Assembly (NCBI RefSeq): GCF_021246445.1
Contig: NZ_JAJQXW010000001.1
Coordinates: 434,001 to 498,000 of the forward strand
Reading direction: 5' to 3'
Source: Rhabdothermincola salaria
GTDB taxonomy: Bacteria > Actinomycetota > Acidimicrobiia > Acidimicrobiales > Acidimicrobilacustridaceae
Length of the DNA: 64,000 nt
Part shown: positions 42,928 through 52,480 of the stretch, piece after piece
How positions within the stretch are numbered: the stretch's first letter is position 1
Layout: the number at the start of each line of letters is the position of its first letter
The notes under the pieces: model-generated
Database searches by the model: none
What the model saw: only the letters and a program-made list of their open reading frames with translations
What the model was told of the DNA's origin: nothing
Position numbers and translations under genes: made by a program

Positions 42928-43000
42928 TGGAGCTAAGGAGAATCGAACTCCTGACCTCTTCCATGCCATGGAAGCGCTCTACCAACTGAGCTATAGCCCC
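42928..43000 (-). tRNA. tRNA-Ala (anticodon GGC)
   Basis: 73-nt cloverleaf on the minus strand: acceptor GGGGCTA/TAGCTCC, D arm GCTC/GAGC, anticodon arm CTTCC-ATGGCAT-GGAAG with GGC as anticodon, variable AGGTC, T arm AGGAG-TTCGATT-CTCCT, discriminator A. The G3-U70 wobble that alanyl-tRNA synthetase recognises is present. CCA is not encoded. Confidence 0.97.
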
Positions 43001-43101
43001 GTAAGAGTCGCTGACTTTATCCGCCCCTCAACCGGGAGCAAAATCGCCCCGGGGGCGGTCTGACGGTCGGGCGTCACGCCAGGGCCCCGATGGGGCTCGC
43101 G

Positions 43102-43107
43102 TAGCAT
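43102..43107 (+). promoter_or_regulatory. -10 element (TAGCAT), leaderless leuS
   Basis: TANNNT hexamer ending 9 nt before ATG 43117. Confidence 0.55.
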
Positions 43108-43116
43108 GTCGCCCCT

Positions 43117-45588
43117 ATGGCTGACGGCTACGACCCCCAGGCGATCGAGGCGAAGTGGCAGGCCTGGTGGGCCGAGCACGGCACCTACGAGGTGGACAAC
43201 GACGACCCCCGACCGCACTGGTACACGCTGTGCATGTACCCGTACCCCAGCGGGGCGGCGCACATGGGGCACGTGCGCAACTACACGTTCGGCGACCTCA
43301 TCGTGCGCTACCGCACCATGAAGGGCCACGCCGTGCTGTCGCCCATGGGCTTCGACAGCTTCGGGCTCCCGGCCGAGAACGCCGCCATCAAGACCGGTCG
43401 CCACCCTCGAGAGTTCACCGACGAGCGCATCGAGCAGCTGCGCAGCTCGATCATGCGCATCGGGGCGGTCTACGACTGGCGTCGGCTGGTGACCAGCCAC
43501 GATCCGGCCTACCAGCGCTGGACCCAGTGGATCTTCCTGCGGTTCCTGGAGGCCGGGCTGGCCTATCGCCGCAACGCCCCGGTGAACTGGTGCCCGGGCT
43601 GCCAGACGGTGTTGGCCAACGAGCAGGTGCTGGCCGACGGGACGTGCGAGCGGTCCGGGGACCTCGTCGACAAGCGCGACCTCGAGCAGTGGTTCTTCAA
43701 GATCACCGACTACGCCGACCAGCTGCTCGACGACATCGACGACCTCGACTGGCCCGAGCGGGTCAAGGTCATGCAGCGCAACTGGATCGGTCGCTCCGAG
43801 GGCGCCGAGTTCGAGATGGCGGTCACCGATGCCGACGGCGTGCCCCGCCCCGACGGGGCCACCGTGCGGGTGTTCACCACCCGTCCCGACACCAGCTTCG
43901 GCATGACCTACGCGGTGATGGCGCCCGAGCACCCGCTGGTGGACTCCATCGTCGCCGACGACCGGCGCGCCGACGTCGAGGCGTTCGTGGCCACCGCTCG
44001 CCAGGCCAGCGACGTCGAGCGCATGTCGTCGGAAGGCGCCCTCGACAAGCGGGGCATCTTCACCGGCGCCCACGTGCGCAACCCGTTCACCGGCCGGCCG
44101 GTGCCGCTCTACCTGGCCGACTACGTGCTCATGGGCTACGGCACCGGGGCCATCATGGCCGTGCCGGCCGAGGACCAACGGGACTGGGACTTCGCCACCG
44201 TGCACGGCCTGCCCATCGTGCGCACCATCCAGCCCCCCGACGGCTGGGAGGGCGAGGCCTACACCGGCGACGGGATCCACATCAACAGCGGCTTCCTCAA
44301 CGGCATGGGCAAGGACGAGTCCATCGCCGCCGCCATCACCTTCCTCGAAGGCGAAGGCATCGGCGAGGGCCGGGTCAACTACCGCCTCCGCGACTGGCTG
44401 GTCAGCCGGCAACGCTTCTGGGGTTGCCCGATCCCCATCATCTACTGCGACACCTGCGGCATCGTTCCCGTGCCCGACGACCAGCTCCCCGTGCTGGCTC
44501 CCGACGACGTGCAGTTCCTCCCCACCGGTGAGTCGCCGCTGCGCAGCAACGAGGGCTTCCTGCACACCACCTGTCCCACGTGCCAGGGCCCCGCCACCCG
44601 TGAGACCGACACCATGGACACGTTCGTCGACTCGTCGTGGTACTTCCTGCGCTTCACCGACCCGTGGAACACCGAGGCGCCGTTCGGCCTCGACGCGGCC
44701 GCATCGTGGATGCCCGTCGACCAGTACATCGGCGGGGTGGAGCACGCCATCTTGCACCTGATGTACGCCCGCTTCTTCACCAAGGCCCTCGCCGACCTCG
44801 GGGTCGCTCCCAAGGAGATGCGCGAGCCCTTCTCCCGCCTGTTCACCCAGGGCATGATCCGCCTCGGCGGCGACAAGATGTCCAAGTCCAAGGGCAACCT
44901 GGTCGCCCCCGAGGAGATCCTCGAGCGCGACGGGGCTGACGCCCTGCGCCTGGCTCACCTGTTCGTCGGCCCCCCGCAGGACGACGTCGACTGGGAGGGC
45001 GTGGGCATCGACGGGTGCGCCCGCTTCCTGCACCGCGTGTGGCGGCTGGCCGCGGGAGAAGCCGGCAACCCGGCGGTCGAGCGTCCGGCCACCGATGCCG
45101 ACGTGGCCATCGACCGGGCCGCCAACCGGTTGATCGCCAAGGTCGACGACGACTACGAGCGGTGGTCCTACAACACCGCGGTGGCGGCGTTCATGGAGTT
45201 CACCAACGAGCTCTACCGCTACGCCCAGGCGCCCGAGGGTCCACGCGTCCAGACGTTGGCCGCTGCGCTCGACACCCTGCTGTTGCTCATGGCGCCGATG
45301 GCCCCGCACCTGACCGCCGAGCTCTGGGAGCGACGCCACGGGGGGCACGTGCACGAAGAGCCCTGGCCCGAGGCCGACCCGGCCCTGCTGGTGGTGGACA
45401 CCGTCACCATGGTCGTGCAGGTCAACGGCAAGGTCCGAGACCGTCTCGAGGTGCCGTCCGGCATCGACGCCGCCGAGGCCGAGCGCCTCGCTCTGGGCAG
45501 CGACAAGGTGCAGGGGTTCCTGGGCGGGAAGCCGCCCCGCAAGGTGATCGCCCGCCCTCCCCAGCTGGTCAACCTCGTCGCCGGCTGA
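43117..45588 (+). CDS. leuS: Leucyl-tRNA synthetase
   Basis: Class Ia synthetase, 823 residues. HIGH motif in [20 protein letters not shown] near residue 40, zinc-domain Cys in [15 protein letters not shown] near 155, the CP1 editing domain ([20 protein letters not shown] near 255, [14 protein letters not shown] near 345), and [15 protein letters not shown] near 588. The C-terminal domain ([15 protein letters not shown]) is complete. It follows the tRNA-Ala on the other strand and its stop abuts the convergent PAC2 gene. Confidence 0.97.
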   Translation: MADGYDPQAIEAKWQAWWAEHGTYEVDNDDPRPHWYTLCMYPYPSGAAHMGHVRNYTFGDLIVRYRTMKGHAVLSPMGFDSFGLPAENAAIKTGRHPREFTDERIEQLRSSIMRIGAVYDWRRLVTSHDPAYQRWTQWIFLRFLEAGLAYRRNAPVNWCPGCQTVLANEQVLADGTCERSGDLVDKRDLEQWFFKITDYADQLLDDIDDLDWPERVKVMQRNWIGRSEGAEFEMAVTDADGVPRPDGATVRVFTTRPDTSFGMTYAVMAPEHPLVDSIVADDRRADVEAFVATARQASDVERMSSEGALDKRGIFTGAHVRNPFTGRPVPLYLADYVLMGYGTGAIMAVPAEDQRDWDFATVHGLPIVRTIQPPDGWEGEAYTGDGIHINSGFLNGMGKDESIAAAITFLEGEGIGEGRVNYRLRDWLVSRQRFWGCPIPIIYCDTCGIVPVPDDQLPVLAPDDVQFLPTGESPLRSNEGFLHTTCPTCQGPATRETDTMDTFVDSSWYFLRFTDPWNTEAPFGLDAAASWMPVDQYIGGVEHAILHLMYARFFTKALADLGVAPKEMREPFSRLFTQGMIRLGGDKMSKSKGNLVAPEEILERDGADALRLAHLFVGPPQDDVDWEGVGIDGCARFLHRVWRLAAGEAGNPAVERPATDADVAIDRAANRLIAKVDDDYERWSYNTAVAAFMEFTNELYRYAQAPEGPRVQTLAAALDTLLLLMAPMAPHLTAELWERRHGGHVHEEPWPEADPALLVVDTVTMVVQVNGKVRDRLEVPSGIDAAEAERLALGSDKVQGFLGGKPPRKVIARPPQLVNLVAG

Positions 45589-46443
45589 CTACTGGTCGCG
45601 GAGGAAGCGCTCGACCTCGGCGGCGAGGTCGTCGCCCGTGGGCAGGGGTCCGTCGCCGACGGAGTCGAGGGCGTCGAACTGGACTTCGAGCTGTTGCACC
45701 ATGCCCACGTGCTCCTCGCTGTTGGCCACCAGCGAGTCGAGGCGCTCGCGGGTGCCGGCGGCGTCGTCGCGCAACGACCCCATGGGGAAGCGCAGCCCGC
45801 CGATGGTCCACAGACCGTCGACGAGAGCCACCGCCCCCGCCGGGAACGGCATGGTGGCGGCGTAGTGGGGCACCTGGGCCCACAGGCCGACCGCCGGGAG
45901 ACCGACCTCGGAGCACTGCGTCTCGACGGCGGCGTGCACGCCCGCCGGGACGTCGATGCGACCGTGGGTGACGCCGACGCGGTGGGCCAGGTCGGGATCG
46001 GTGGAGGTCGAGACCAGCCGGGTGGGGCGGGTGTGGGGGACGGGGGCGGGGTAGGCGCCGAGACCGAGGACCATGCGGGTGTCGAACTCGAGGGCCAGGT
46101 CGACCACCGCGGTGGAGAAGGCCTGCCACCGGTGGTCGGGTTCGGCGCCGACGAGGAACAGCACGTCGTTGCCGTCGAGGTCCGAGGCCACCCGCAGCTC
46201 GATGGTCGGCCACGTGAGCCCGGTGTTGACGCCGTCGACCAGGTGCATGGTGGGACGGCGCGAGCGGTGGTCGAGGAGCCGGTCGGCGTCGAAGACGGCC
46301 ACCGTCTCGGTGTCGAGGTCCTCCATGACCGTGCCGAGCGCGTTGGTGGCGGCCAGACCGGCATCGATCCAGCCGTCGAGGCCGAGCACGAGGACGGGTT
46401 CGTCGAGGTCGGGTCGGCTGTGGAGTTCGAAGAGGTCGGTCAC
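45589..46443 (-). CDS. PAC2-family protein
   Basis: 284 residues. PAC2 domain (proteasome-assembly-chaperone-2-like, also called the ATP-grasp-like 'DUF75' group) across most of the length: PVLVLGLDGWIDAGLAATNA near residue 16, VVDGVNTGLTW-like segment, VLFLVGAEPDHRWQAF near 88, MVLGLGAYPAPVPHTRP near 115 and HYAATMPFPAGAVALVDGL near 195. Actinobacteria with proteasomes carry such genes, but the function in bacteria is not settled. The GTG at 46443 is preferred; 46461 would add six residues. The stop directly abuts the leuS stop. Confidence 0.85.
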   Translation of the reverse strand: MTDLFELHSRPDLDEPVLVLGLDGWIDAGLAATNALGTVMEDLDTETVAVFDADRLLDHRSRRPTMHLVDGVNTGLTWPTIELRVASDLDGNDVLFLVGAEPDHRWQAFSTAVVDLALEFDTRMVLGLGAYPAPVPHTRPTRLVSTSTDPDLAHRVGVTHGRIDVPAGVHAAVETQCSEVGLPAVGLWAQVPHYAATMPFPAGAVALVDGLWTIGGLRFPMGSLRDDAAGTRERLDSLVANSEEHVGMVQQLEVQFDALDSVGDGPLPTGDDLAAEVERFLRDQ

Positions 46444-46537
46444 TGCGGTCCACCCTCCCACGTCCGGGGGCCCGGCGTCTCCCCGCCGGGAGGGCCGGTG
46501 GGGGTCACCTGGGGGTCACGTGGGGGCCATGTCGCGG

Positions 46538-47488
46538 TCACGTCGGGGTGGCATCGGCGGCGCCGAGGACGCGGATGCCGCTGTCGGAGGCGCTCAGGCC
46601 TCGCCCGGTGAGGGCACCGGCCAGCTCGGTGAAGCGTCCGGCCGTCCCGTCGGGCTCGGTGACGTCGATGACCACGTCGGTGGCGTCGCGACGCACCGTG
46701 AGGCGGGCGTCGTCGGCCATCCGGGTGGCGGCGGCCAGCAGCTCCTGGGTGCTGCGCAGCACGGCCAGAGCGGCAGCTCCCTCGAGCACCCGGTCGAGCT
46801 CCCAGTCGACGGCGACGTCGACGCCGGCCTCCTCGCGCAGGGCGGCGACGTCGACGTCGATCGCGGCGCGCAGGGGATCGCCCCCGTCGTCGAAGGTCTC
46901 CGCGGTGGGGTCGGCGCTCACGCTGGTGTGCCAGGTGCGCCGTGTGCGGGCCAGCTCCAGCGCCCACAGGGTGTCCGGCCCGGGGCCGCCGTCGAAGCCC
47001 TCGTCCGCCCCACTGCGCGCAGGCTCGCCACGGGCTGGGGTCTCGTCGCCGTCGACGACGTCGGTGAGGGTGGGGGCGTCGGCTCGTTCGAGCATCAGCT
47101 CGACGAGGCGGGCCTCGGCGACGCTGACGCGCTCCTCGGCTTCGCTGACCCGCTGCTCGGCGGTCTGGAGATCGTGGCCTGCCTCGGTGAGCTGCTCCTC
47201 GGCCTCGATGCGGGCGGCGTCGGCGGCCGCGGCGGTGGTCCGGGACTCGTCGAGCTCGGACCGCAGCCGCTCGAGGTCGCGGTGGGCCTCGTCGAGCTCG
47301 CCGCGGGCCGCGGCCAGGTCCGACTCGGCGGCCGTGCGGGCCGCGTCAGAGGCGCCCAGCTGCTCCTCGAGCTGCTCCACCGAGGCGCGAGCGGCGGTGA
47401 GGTCCTGGGCGGTGCGGTTGCCGCGGGCGGCCAGCCAGACGCAGGCGATCACGGCGAGGGCGAGGCAGACGGCGAGAACGGCGATCAC
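46538..47488 (-). CDS. Membrane-anchored coiled-coil protein, function unknown
   Basis: 316 residues from GTG 47488: a membrane helix at the very start (VIAVLAVCLALAVIACVWLA), then about 110 residues of continuous coiled coil (SVEQLEEQLGASDAARTAAE through EERVSVAEARLVELM), then an acidic linker and a C-terminal domain (LWALELARTRRTWHTSVSAD, then ELLAAATRMADDARLTVRRD) that I do not recognise; its end (VVIDVTEPDGTAGRFTELAG) looks like a histidine-kinase-type ATP-binding remnant but lacks clear N/G boxes. The start is fixed by a -10 hexamer 7 nt upstream. Confidence 0.65.
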   Translation of the reverse strand: MIAVLAVCLALAVIACVWLAARGNRTAQDLTAARASVEQLEEQLGASDAARTAAESDLAAARGELDEAHRDLERLRSELDESRTTAAAADAARIEAEEQLTEAGHDLQTAEQRVSEAEERVSVAEARLVELMLERADAPTLTDVVDGDETPARGEPARSGADEGFDGGPGPDTLWALELARTRRTWHTSVSADPTAETFDDGGDPLRAAIDVDVAALREEAGVDVAVDWELDRVLEGAAALAVLRSTQELLAAATRMADDARLTVRRDATDVVIDVTEPDGTAGRFTELAGALTGRGLSASDSGIRVLGAADATPT

Positions 47489-47495
47489 GAGGCGC

Positions 47496-47501
47496 AGAGT
47501 A
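47496..47501 (-). promoter_or_regulatory. -10 element (TACTCT), leaderless coiled-coil gene
   Basis: On the minus strand, ending 7 nt before GTG 47488. Confidence 0.5.
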
Positions 47502-47567
47502 GTGAGGCCCGGAGCATTGCGAGACCACCCGGGTCGAGCTTCTCGACCCGCCGTCGAGCCGTCGGCC

Positions 47568-48608
47568 TCAGCCGAGGCCGTCGAGGGTGGCCTTGGCCGC
47601 CTCGGCCAGCGCCTCGACCTGCTGGCCGAACACGTCGAACTCACCGGCCTCGCCCCGGTCGCCCATGGCGCCGGCCGAGTAGCGGGCGTACACGCCCTGG
47701 AGGATGCAGGCCAGCTTCCAGTAGCCGAAGGCCGTGTAGTAGCCGACCATCGAGACGTCGCGCCCGGTGAGGGCGGCGTAGCGCTCGACCAGCTCGGCCT
47801 TGGTGACGAACCCCTCGACCGTGGTCGCCGCCGGGAGCCCCGAGAGTGTGGGCTCGCCGGGGTCGGCCCAGTACACGCAGAGCAGGCCGAGGTCGGCGAG
47901 GGGGTCGCCCAGGGTGCACAGCTCCCAGTCGAGGACGGCCACCACCGATCCGTCGGCGGCGAGCATGCAGTTGTCGAGGCGGTAGTCGCCGTGGACGATG
48001 GTGGCCGGCCCCTGGTCGGGGACAGCGCCGGCCAGGCGGGCGTGGACCTCGTCGACGACCGGGAGGTCACGGGTGCGTGAGCTCTCCCACTGGCCGTGCC
48101 AGCGCTTCAGCTGCCGTTCGAGGTAGGCCTCCTTGCGGCCCAGGTCGCCCAGGCCCACGGCGTCGACGTCGACGTCGTGGATGGCGGCCAGGACCTCCAC
48201 CAGCGACTCGCCGGCCCGCCGGCGCTGGTCGAGGTCGAGCAGCTCGGCCTCGGGGACGTCGCGCACGACGGTGCCGTCGACGAAGTCCATGACGTAGAAC
48301 GGGGCGCCGTTCACCTCGTCGTCGGCGCACAGACCGACCACGGGAGGCACCGGCACGTGCCCGGCCAGTGCCGAGATGATGCGGTGCTCGCGGCCCATGT
48401 CGTGGGCGGTGGCCAGCACCAGCCCGAGCGGCGGGCGGCGCAGCACCCACCGGCGCCCGGCGGTGTCGGTGACCCGGTAGGTCAGGTTCGAGTGACCTCC
48501 GGCGATGAGATCGAAGCGCAGCGGAGGGGCGATCTCGGGGACCCGGGCCGCCAGCCAGGCCGTCACGCGTTCGGCGTCGATGCCCTCGACGGGCGCGGTG
48601 TCGGTCAC
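47568..48608 (-). CDS. APH-fold phosphotransferase (ACAD10-like)
   Basis: 346 residues of the aminoglycoside-phosphotransferase / choline-kinase fold. Nucleotide side: AGGHSNLTYRVTDTAGRRWV near residue 36 and LRRPPLG. Catalytic motif IVHGDYRLDNCML near 206 (Brenner HxDxxxxN) and metal-binding LDWELCTLGDPLADLG near 226. This subgroup, related to the kinase domain of ACAD10, is abundant in actinobacteria near fatty-acid genes; the substrate is probably a small hydroxylated compound rather than an antibiotic. GTG 48608. Confidence 0.88.
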   Translation of the reverse strand: MTDTAPVEGIDAERVTAWLAARVPEIAPPLRFDLIAGGHSNLTYRVTDTAGRRWVLRRPPLGLVLATAHDMGREHRIISALAGHVPVPPVVGLCADDEVNGAPFYVMDFVDGTVVRDVPEAELLDLDQRRRAGESLVEVLAAIHDVDVDAVGLGDLGRKEAYLERQLKRWHGQWESSRTRDLPVVDEVHARLAGAVPDQGPATIVHGDYRLDNCMLAADGSVVAVLDWELCTLGDPLADLGLLCVYWADPGEPTLSGLPAATTVEGFVTKAELVERYAALTGRDVSMVGYYTAFGYWKLACILQGVYARYSAGAMGDRGEAGEFDVFGQQVEALAEAAKATLDGLG

Positions 48609-48709
48609 GGTTCCCTCTCGTTCCCCATCGTTCGGTCCGAGCCGTCACGCTACCGGTGCCGCCGTGGGCGCTCGGCCTGGCACCGCGCGGTCCCTCGACC
48701 CGCGATCCC

Positions 48710-48715
48710 TATCCT
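48710..48715 (+). promoter_or_regulatory. -10 element (TATCCT), leaderless ybbN-like gene
   Basis: TANNNT hexamer ending 6 nt before GTG 48722. Confidence 0.55.
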
Positions 48716-48721
48716 GGGCTC

Positions 48722-49435
48722 GTGACTGTCATCGATGTGACCGACGCGACCTTCCAGACCGAGGTCCTCGACCGTTCCCAGACCACCCCGGTGGTGGTCG
48801 ACCTCTGGGCCCCCTGGTGCGGGCCGTGCAAGACGCTCGGGCCGCTGCTCGAGAGCGTGGTGGGGGCGACCGAGGGGCGGGTCGTGCTGGCCAAGGTCAA
48901 CGTCGACGACAACCCGGCGACCTCGCAGGCCTTCCGGGTGCAGAGCATCCCTGCGGTCTACGCGGTGAGCGGCGGCCAGGTCGTCGACGGCTTCGTCGGC
49001 GCCCAGGGTCCCGACGAGGTGCAGGCGTTCGTCGACAAGCTCGGCGGGGGCGGCGAACCGAGCGAGATCGACCTGCTGCGTGAGGCCGGCGACGAGGCGT
49101 CCCTGCGCCAGGCGCTCGAGCTCGAGCCGGACAACCCCGACGTCATCGCCGACCTGGCCGAGCTGCTGGTGGGCGACGAGCGTCGCGACGAGGCGCTGGA
49201 GCTGTTGGCTCGGGTGCCCGAGACCCCCGCCATCCGTCGCGTCGCCGCCCTGGCTCGCAGCGGTGGCGACTTCGCGTCGGAGGCCGAGGTCGAGGCCAAG
49301 CTCGTCGAGCTGCTCGACCGGGTCAAGGACGACGACGCGGCCCGCCAGGAGTACGTCGACCTCCTCGAGCTGCTCGGGCCCGACGACCCCCGCACCGCGA
49401 CGTACCGCAAGAAGCTCACCACCCGTCTGTTCTGA
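48722..49435 (+). CDS. YbbN/CnoX-like thioredoxin-TPR protein
   Basis: 237 residues: a thioredoxin domain with the active site WAPWCGPC near residue 28 and the cis-Pro in QSIPAVYAV near 73, followed by a helical tetratricopeptide-like half (REAGDEASLRQALELEPDNP, then ADLAELLVGDERRDEALELL). This is the YbbN (CnoX) architecture, a redox chaperone handing oxidised proteins to folding machines. Here the CxxC is intact, so reductase activity is possible. A GC-rich hairpin follows. Confidence 0.88.
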   Translation: MTVIDVTDATFQTEVLDRSQTTPVVVDLWAPWCGPCKTLGPLLESVVGATEGRVVLAKVNVDDNPATSQAFRVQSIPAVYAVSGGQVVDGFVGAQGPDEVQAFVDKLGGGGEPSEIDLLREAGDEASLRQALELEPDNPDVIADLAELLVGDERRDEALELLARVPETPAIRRVAALARSGGDFASEAEVEAKLVELLDRVKDDDAARQEYVDLLELLGPDDPRTATYRKKLTTRLF

Positions 49436-49475
49436 GCCGGTCGATCCCGGTCTCGGCCGCCGACCCGGTCCCGGT

Positions 49476-49502
49476 CCCGGGGCGTGGCCGGGCCACCCGG
49501 GG
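49476..49502 (+). terminator. GC-rich hairpin after the thioredoxin gene
   Basis: Nested arms: CCCGG...CCGGG enclosing GTGGCC-G-GGCCAC, 41 bases past the stop; no T-tract. Confidence 0.45.
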
Positions 49503-49539
49503 CCGGTCAGCCCCCCTTCCCCCTCGGCGTCGGGCGTTC

Positions 49540-49545
49540 TAGGCT
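49540..49545 (+). promoter_or_regulatory. Possible -10 (TAGGCT) for the comEA-comEC unit
   Basis: TANNNT hexamer about 108 bases before the comEA GTG, so this mRNA would have a ~100-nt leader, unlike the leaderless genes around it. Confidence 0.4.
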
Positions 49546-49653
49546 CGGGGCGCCCTCCGGTCGGACCCGGTCGGGTGCCCAGCACGTCACTTCCCCCGAC
49601 GACGGCCCGATGGCGCGCACCAGCGCGACGTCACGGTTTCGTAGGGGTCTCGG

Positions 49654-50517
49654 GTGGCCGAACCAGGTGCCAGCGACACGGTCGACGAGCGCGCTCGGAT
49701 CGCCCTCGAGGCGCTGCGAGCGCACGAGCCCTCCGACCGCAGTCCGGTGGTCGCGCCCGACTACGAGCTCGAGGGCGTCGTCGTCGACCACGGCCTCCCG
49801 GCCTGGGTCGAGGACATCCACGGGCGGGTGGCGGCTCGCTGGCCGGTCCTCGACGAGCGTCCGGGGTGGACCGTGGGTCTGTTGGCCGTCGTCGGGGCGG
49901 TCCTGGTGGGAGTGGGGGCGTGGTGGCTGACCGGTGGCGGGTCGTCAGGAGGCGGGCCGCCTCCCACCTTGGCGTTCACCTCCACCAGCGCAGCGGCGGC
50001 AGCCGAGGAGACGCCCCCGGCCGGCTCGGGCTCGCCGTCCACCGCCCCCACGGCGCTGGTGGTGCACGCCGCCGGTGCCGTCCACCAGCCGGGTGTCCAC
50101 CGCCTCGAACCCGGGGCCCGGGTCGCCGACGTGGTGGCCGCCGCCGGCGGGGCCACCCCCGATGCCGACCTCGACCGGGTGAACCTGGCCGCGCCCGTCG
50201 CTGACGGCGAGCGGCTCTACGTCCCCCGTCTGGGTCAGCCCGATCCACCGCTGGTGGCCGGATCCGGTGGCGGTCCATCCGGCGGTTCCGCGTCGGGACC
50301 CGGTGCCTCCGAAGGCGGCACGGGGCCGATCGACGTCAACGCCGCCACCGTGGCCGAGCTCGACGCCTTGCCCGGCGTCGGGCCCGCCACCGCCGAGGCC
50401 ATCGTGGCCCACCGGGAGACCAACGGACCCTTCCGACGGGTCGAGGATCTCCTCGGGGTGCGAGGCATCGGTCCGTCCAAGCTCGACGGGCTGCGCGACC
50501 ACGTCGTGATCGGGTGA
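49654..50517 (+). CDS. comEA: ComEA-like DNA-binding competence protein
   Basis: 287 residues. Cytoplasmic N-terminus, one membrane helix near residues 72-91 (VGLLAVVGAVLVGVGAWWLT), a low-complexity spacer, an SLBB domain (HAAGAVHQPGVHRLEPGARV near 138) and a C-terminal helix-hairpin-helix pair (IDVNAATVAELDALPGVGPA; RVEDLLGVRGIGPSKLDGLR). ComEA receives transforming DNA at the cell surface. Its stop overlaps the comEC GTG (GTGA). Confidence 0.93.
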   Translation: MAEPGASDTVDERARIALEALRAHEPSDRSPVVAPDYELEGVVVDHGLPAWVEDIHGRVAARWPVLDERPGWTVGLLAVVGAVLVGVGAWWLTGGGSSGGGPPPTLAFTSTSAAAAAEETPPAGSGSPSTAPTALVVHAAGAVHQPGVHRLEPGARVADVVAAAGGATPDADLDRVNLAAPVADGERLYVPRLGQPDPPLVAGSGGGPSGGSASGPGASEGGTGPIDVNAATVAELDALPGVGPATAEAIVAHRETNGPFRRVEDLLGVRGIGPSKLDGLRDHVVIG

Positions 50518-52427
50518 GCACCACCCCCGCGGTGGGACCGGACCCCGAGTGGGGCGGGGTGGCGGTGGCCCGTCGGGTGTGGTGGTGGTGGGCCCGCCAG
50601 GCTCGGGCCCGACAACTCGACGATCCGGCGGCGGTGGTGCTGGCCGGGTCGGCGGCGTTGGGGACGCTGGCCGCCGTTCCGGTCCCGGTGCCGGTGGCGG
50701 CGGTCCTGGCCGCGGCCGCGCTCGCCGCCCGACGCGTCCTGCTGGTGTGGTGTGCCGCCGCCCTGCTCACCTCGGCCCTGGCCGCGCAGGCCTGGGCGGG
50801 GCTGGCCGCCATCGAGGCCGGGCCCCACGACGGGATGGTGACCCTGGCCCGAGACCCGGAGGCGGTCGTGGGGGCCTGGCGGGTGGAGGTCGTCGCCGAC
50901 GGTCACCGCCTCGAGGCGTGGGCTCGCGGTGGGGCCGGCGCGGCGCTGAAGGACCGGGCCGCCGGCCAGCGGGTGCGGGTGCGTGGGCGCGTGGAGCCGG
51001 TGCAGGGTGTGCCCTGGTTGGCGGCTCGTCACGTGGCCGGGCGCCTGGTGATCGACGACGTGGGGGAGTGGGAGGACGGTGACCCGCTGTCCCGCCTGGC
51101 CAACGCGGTGCGCGCGCTGGTGCGTCGGGGTGCCGAGCGCCTGCCTCGCGAGCAGCGTGCGCTGCTGCTCGGATTCGTGCTCGGCGACGGTCGCGAGCAA
51201 CCGCCCGAGGTGGCCGACGACTTCGACGCCGCCGGTCTGCAGCACCTCCTCGTCGTGTCCGGCCAGAACGTGGCGTTCGTGCTCGCCGCCATCGGCCCGG
51301 GCCTGCGTCGACTCGGTCCGCGCGCCCGCCTGGTGGCCACCGTCGCCGTGCTGGTGGTGTTCGCCACCGTGACGCGCTTCGAGCCGTCGGTGCTGCGGGC
51401 CACGGCCATGGCCGCTCTGGCCGTGCTCGGGGCCAGCCTCGGTCGTCCCGCGTCGGGCGTGCGGGTCCTGGCCCTGGCCGGCACGGCGCTGTTGGTGGCC
51501 GACCCCTTCCTCATCCACTCGATCGCCTTCCGGCTCTCGGCCGCCGCCTCGGCCGGCATCTTGTTGCTCTCGGGGCCGCTGGCGCGCGCTGTCCCCGGTC
51601 CCCGGTTCGTCGTCGTGCCCCTCGCGGTGACCCTGGCGGCGCAGGCCGCCGTCGCCCCGGTGCTGGTGCCCATCTTCGGGCCCATGCCGGTGGCGGCCAT
51701 TCCCGCCAACCTCCTGGCCGGACCGGTGGCGGGGCTGGTGATGATGTGGGGGTGCAGTGCCGGGTTGGTGGCCGGGGTCGTCGGTGGACCGGTGGCCGGC
51801 CTGCTGCAGTGGCCCACCGGGCTGGGGATCGCCTGGGTGGCGGGCGTGGCCCGTTGGGGAGGGGCCCTGCCGCTCGGGCAGGTGGGGCTCCTCGGGGTCG
51901 TGGTGGCCGTCGCCGGCGGGGCCGGCCTCGGTCTGGCTCGCGCCCGGTCCCGGCCCGGGTGGGCGCTGGTGTGCGCTCTGGTCGTCGTGGCGGCCCTCCT
52001 CGCGCCCGCGGTGGGCGAGGTGAGGCGGGACCCTCGCCCGGGGGTCGCCGAGGTGTCCGGTGGCGTGGTCTGGCGCGGTGCCGCGGGCGAGGGCGCCGGC
52101 GGCCGCCGGGCCGTCGTGGTGGTGCTCGACGGTGACGCCTCGGCGGAGTACCTGCTCCGCGACCTGCGTGAGGCGGGCATCGGACGGGTCGACCTGGTGG
52201 TGTCCCGGTCCGGCGGCTCGCGTGCCGCGTCCACGCTCGCCGTGCTGGCCCGTCGGGTGTCGATCGATCAGGTGTGGGCCCCGTCGGGTCACGACATCGC
52301 CGGGGCCGTCGTCCCTCCCGTGGGCGTTTCGGCCGCCGGTGGGGTGCAGGTCGACGTGCGGGCCGTGACGCCGCGGCTCGAGGTGGATGTCGCCGTCCTC
52401 GGCGCCAGCCGACCCTCGGCTCGGTGA
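50514..52427 (+). CDS. comEC: ComEC/Rec2 DNA channel with degenerate C-terminal domain
   Basis: 637 residues. N-terminal membrane helices and OB-like region (DUF4131-type) to about residue 170, then the ComEC channel domain: LPREQRALLLGFVLGDGREQ near 205 and AAGLQHLLVVSGQNVAFVLA near 240 (the very conserved HLLVVSGQN), with about eight helices to residue 500. Full ComEC proteins often end in a metallo-beta-lactamase-like nuclease of 250 residues with HxHxDH; here only ~135 residues remain, and the place where that motif is expected reads VVSRSGGSRAASTLAV with no His. Channel function can be inferred; nuclease activity in this protein is unlikely. Confidence 0.9.
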   Translation: MSTTPAVGPDPEWGGVAVARRVWWWWARQARARQLDDPAAVVLAGSAALGTLAAVPVPVPVAAVLAAAALAARRVLLVWCAAALLTSALAAQAWAGLAAIEAGPHDGMVTLARDPEAVVGAWRVEVVADGHRLEAWARGGAGAALKDRAAGQRVRVRGRVEPVQGVPWLAARHVAGRLVIDDVGEWEDGDPLSRLANAVRALVRRGAERLPREQRALLLGFVLGDGREQPPEVADDFDAAGLQHLLVVSGQNVAFVLAAIGPGLRRLGPRARLVATVAVLVVFATVTRFEPSVLRATAMAALAVLGASLGRPASGVRVLALAGTALLVADPFLIHSIAFRLSAAASAGILLLSGPLARAVPGPRFVVVPLAVTLAAQAAVAPVLVPIFGPMPVAAIPANLLAGPVAGLVMMWGCSAGLVAGVVGGPVAGLLQWPTGLGIAWVAGVARWGGALPLGQVGLLGVVVAVAGGAGLGLARARSRPGWALVCALVVVAALLAPAVGEVRRDPRPGVAEVSGGVVWRGAAGEGAGGRRAVVVVLDGDASAEYLLRDLREAGIGRVDLVVSRSGGSRAASTLAVLARRVSIDQVWAPSGHDIAGAVVPPVGVSAAGGVQVDVRAVTPRLEVDVAVLGASRPSAR

Positions 52428-52466
52428 GCCCTCGGTCCGACCGGTCGAGGCCATCGGGCCCCGCTG

Positions 52467-52472
52467 TAGGGT
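52467..52472 (+). promoter_or_regulatory. -10 element (TAGGGT), leaderless folP-like gene
   Basis: TANNNT hexamer ending 8 nt before GTG 52481. Confidence 0.55.
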
Positions 52473-52480
52473 CGGTCCCC

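Noticed and set aside
42764-43063. Plus-strand ORF giving ...ENRTPDL...YQLSYSP... as a protein
   Set aside because: It is the reverse reading of tRNA-Ala(GGC), a well-known false ORF; the tRNA cloverleaf explains the sequence.
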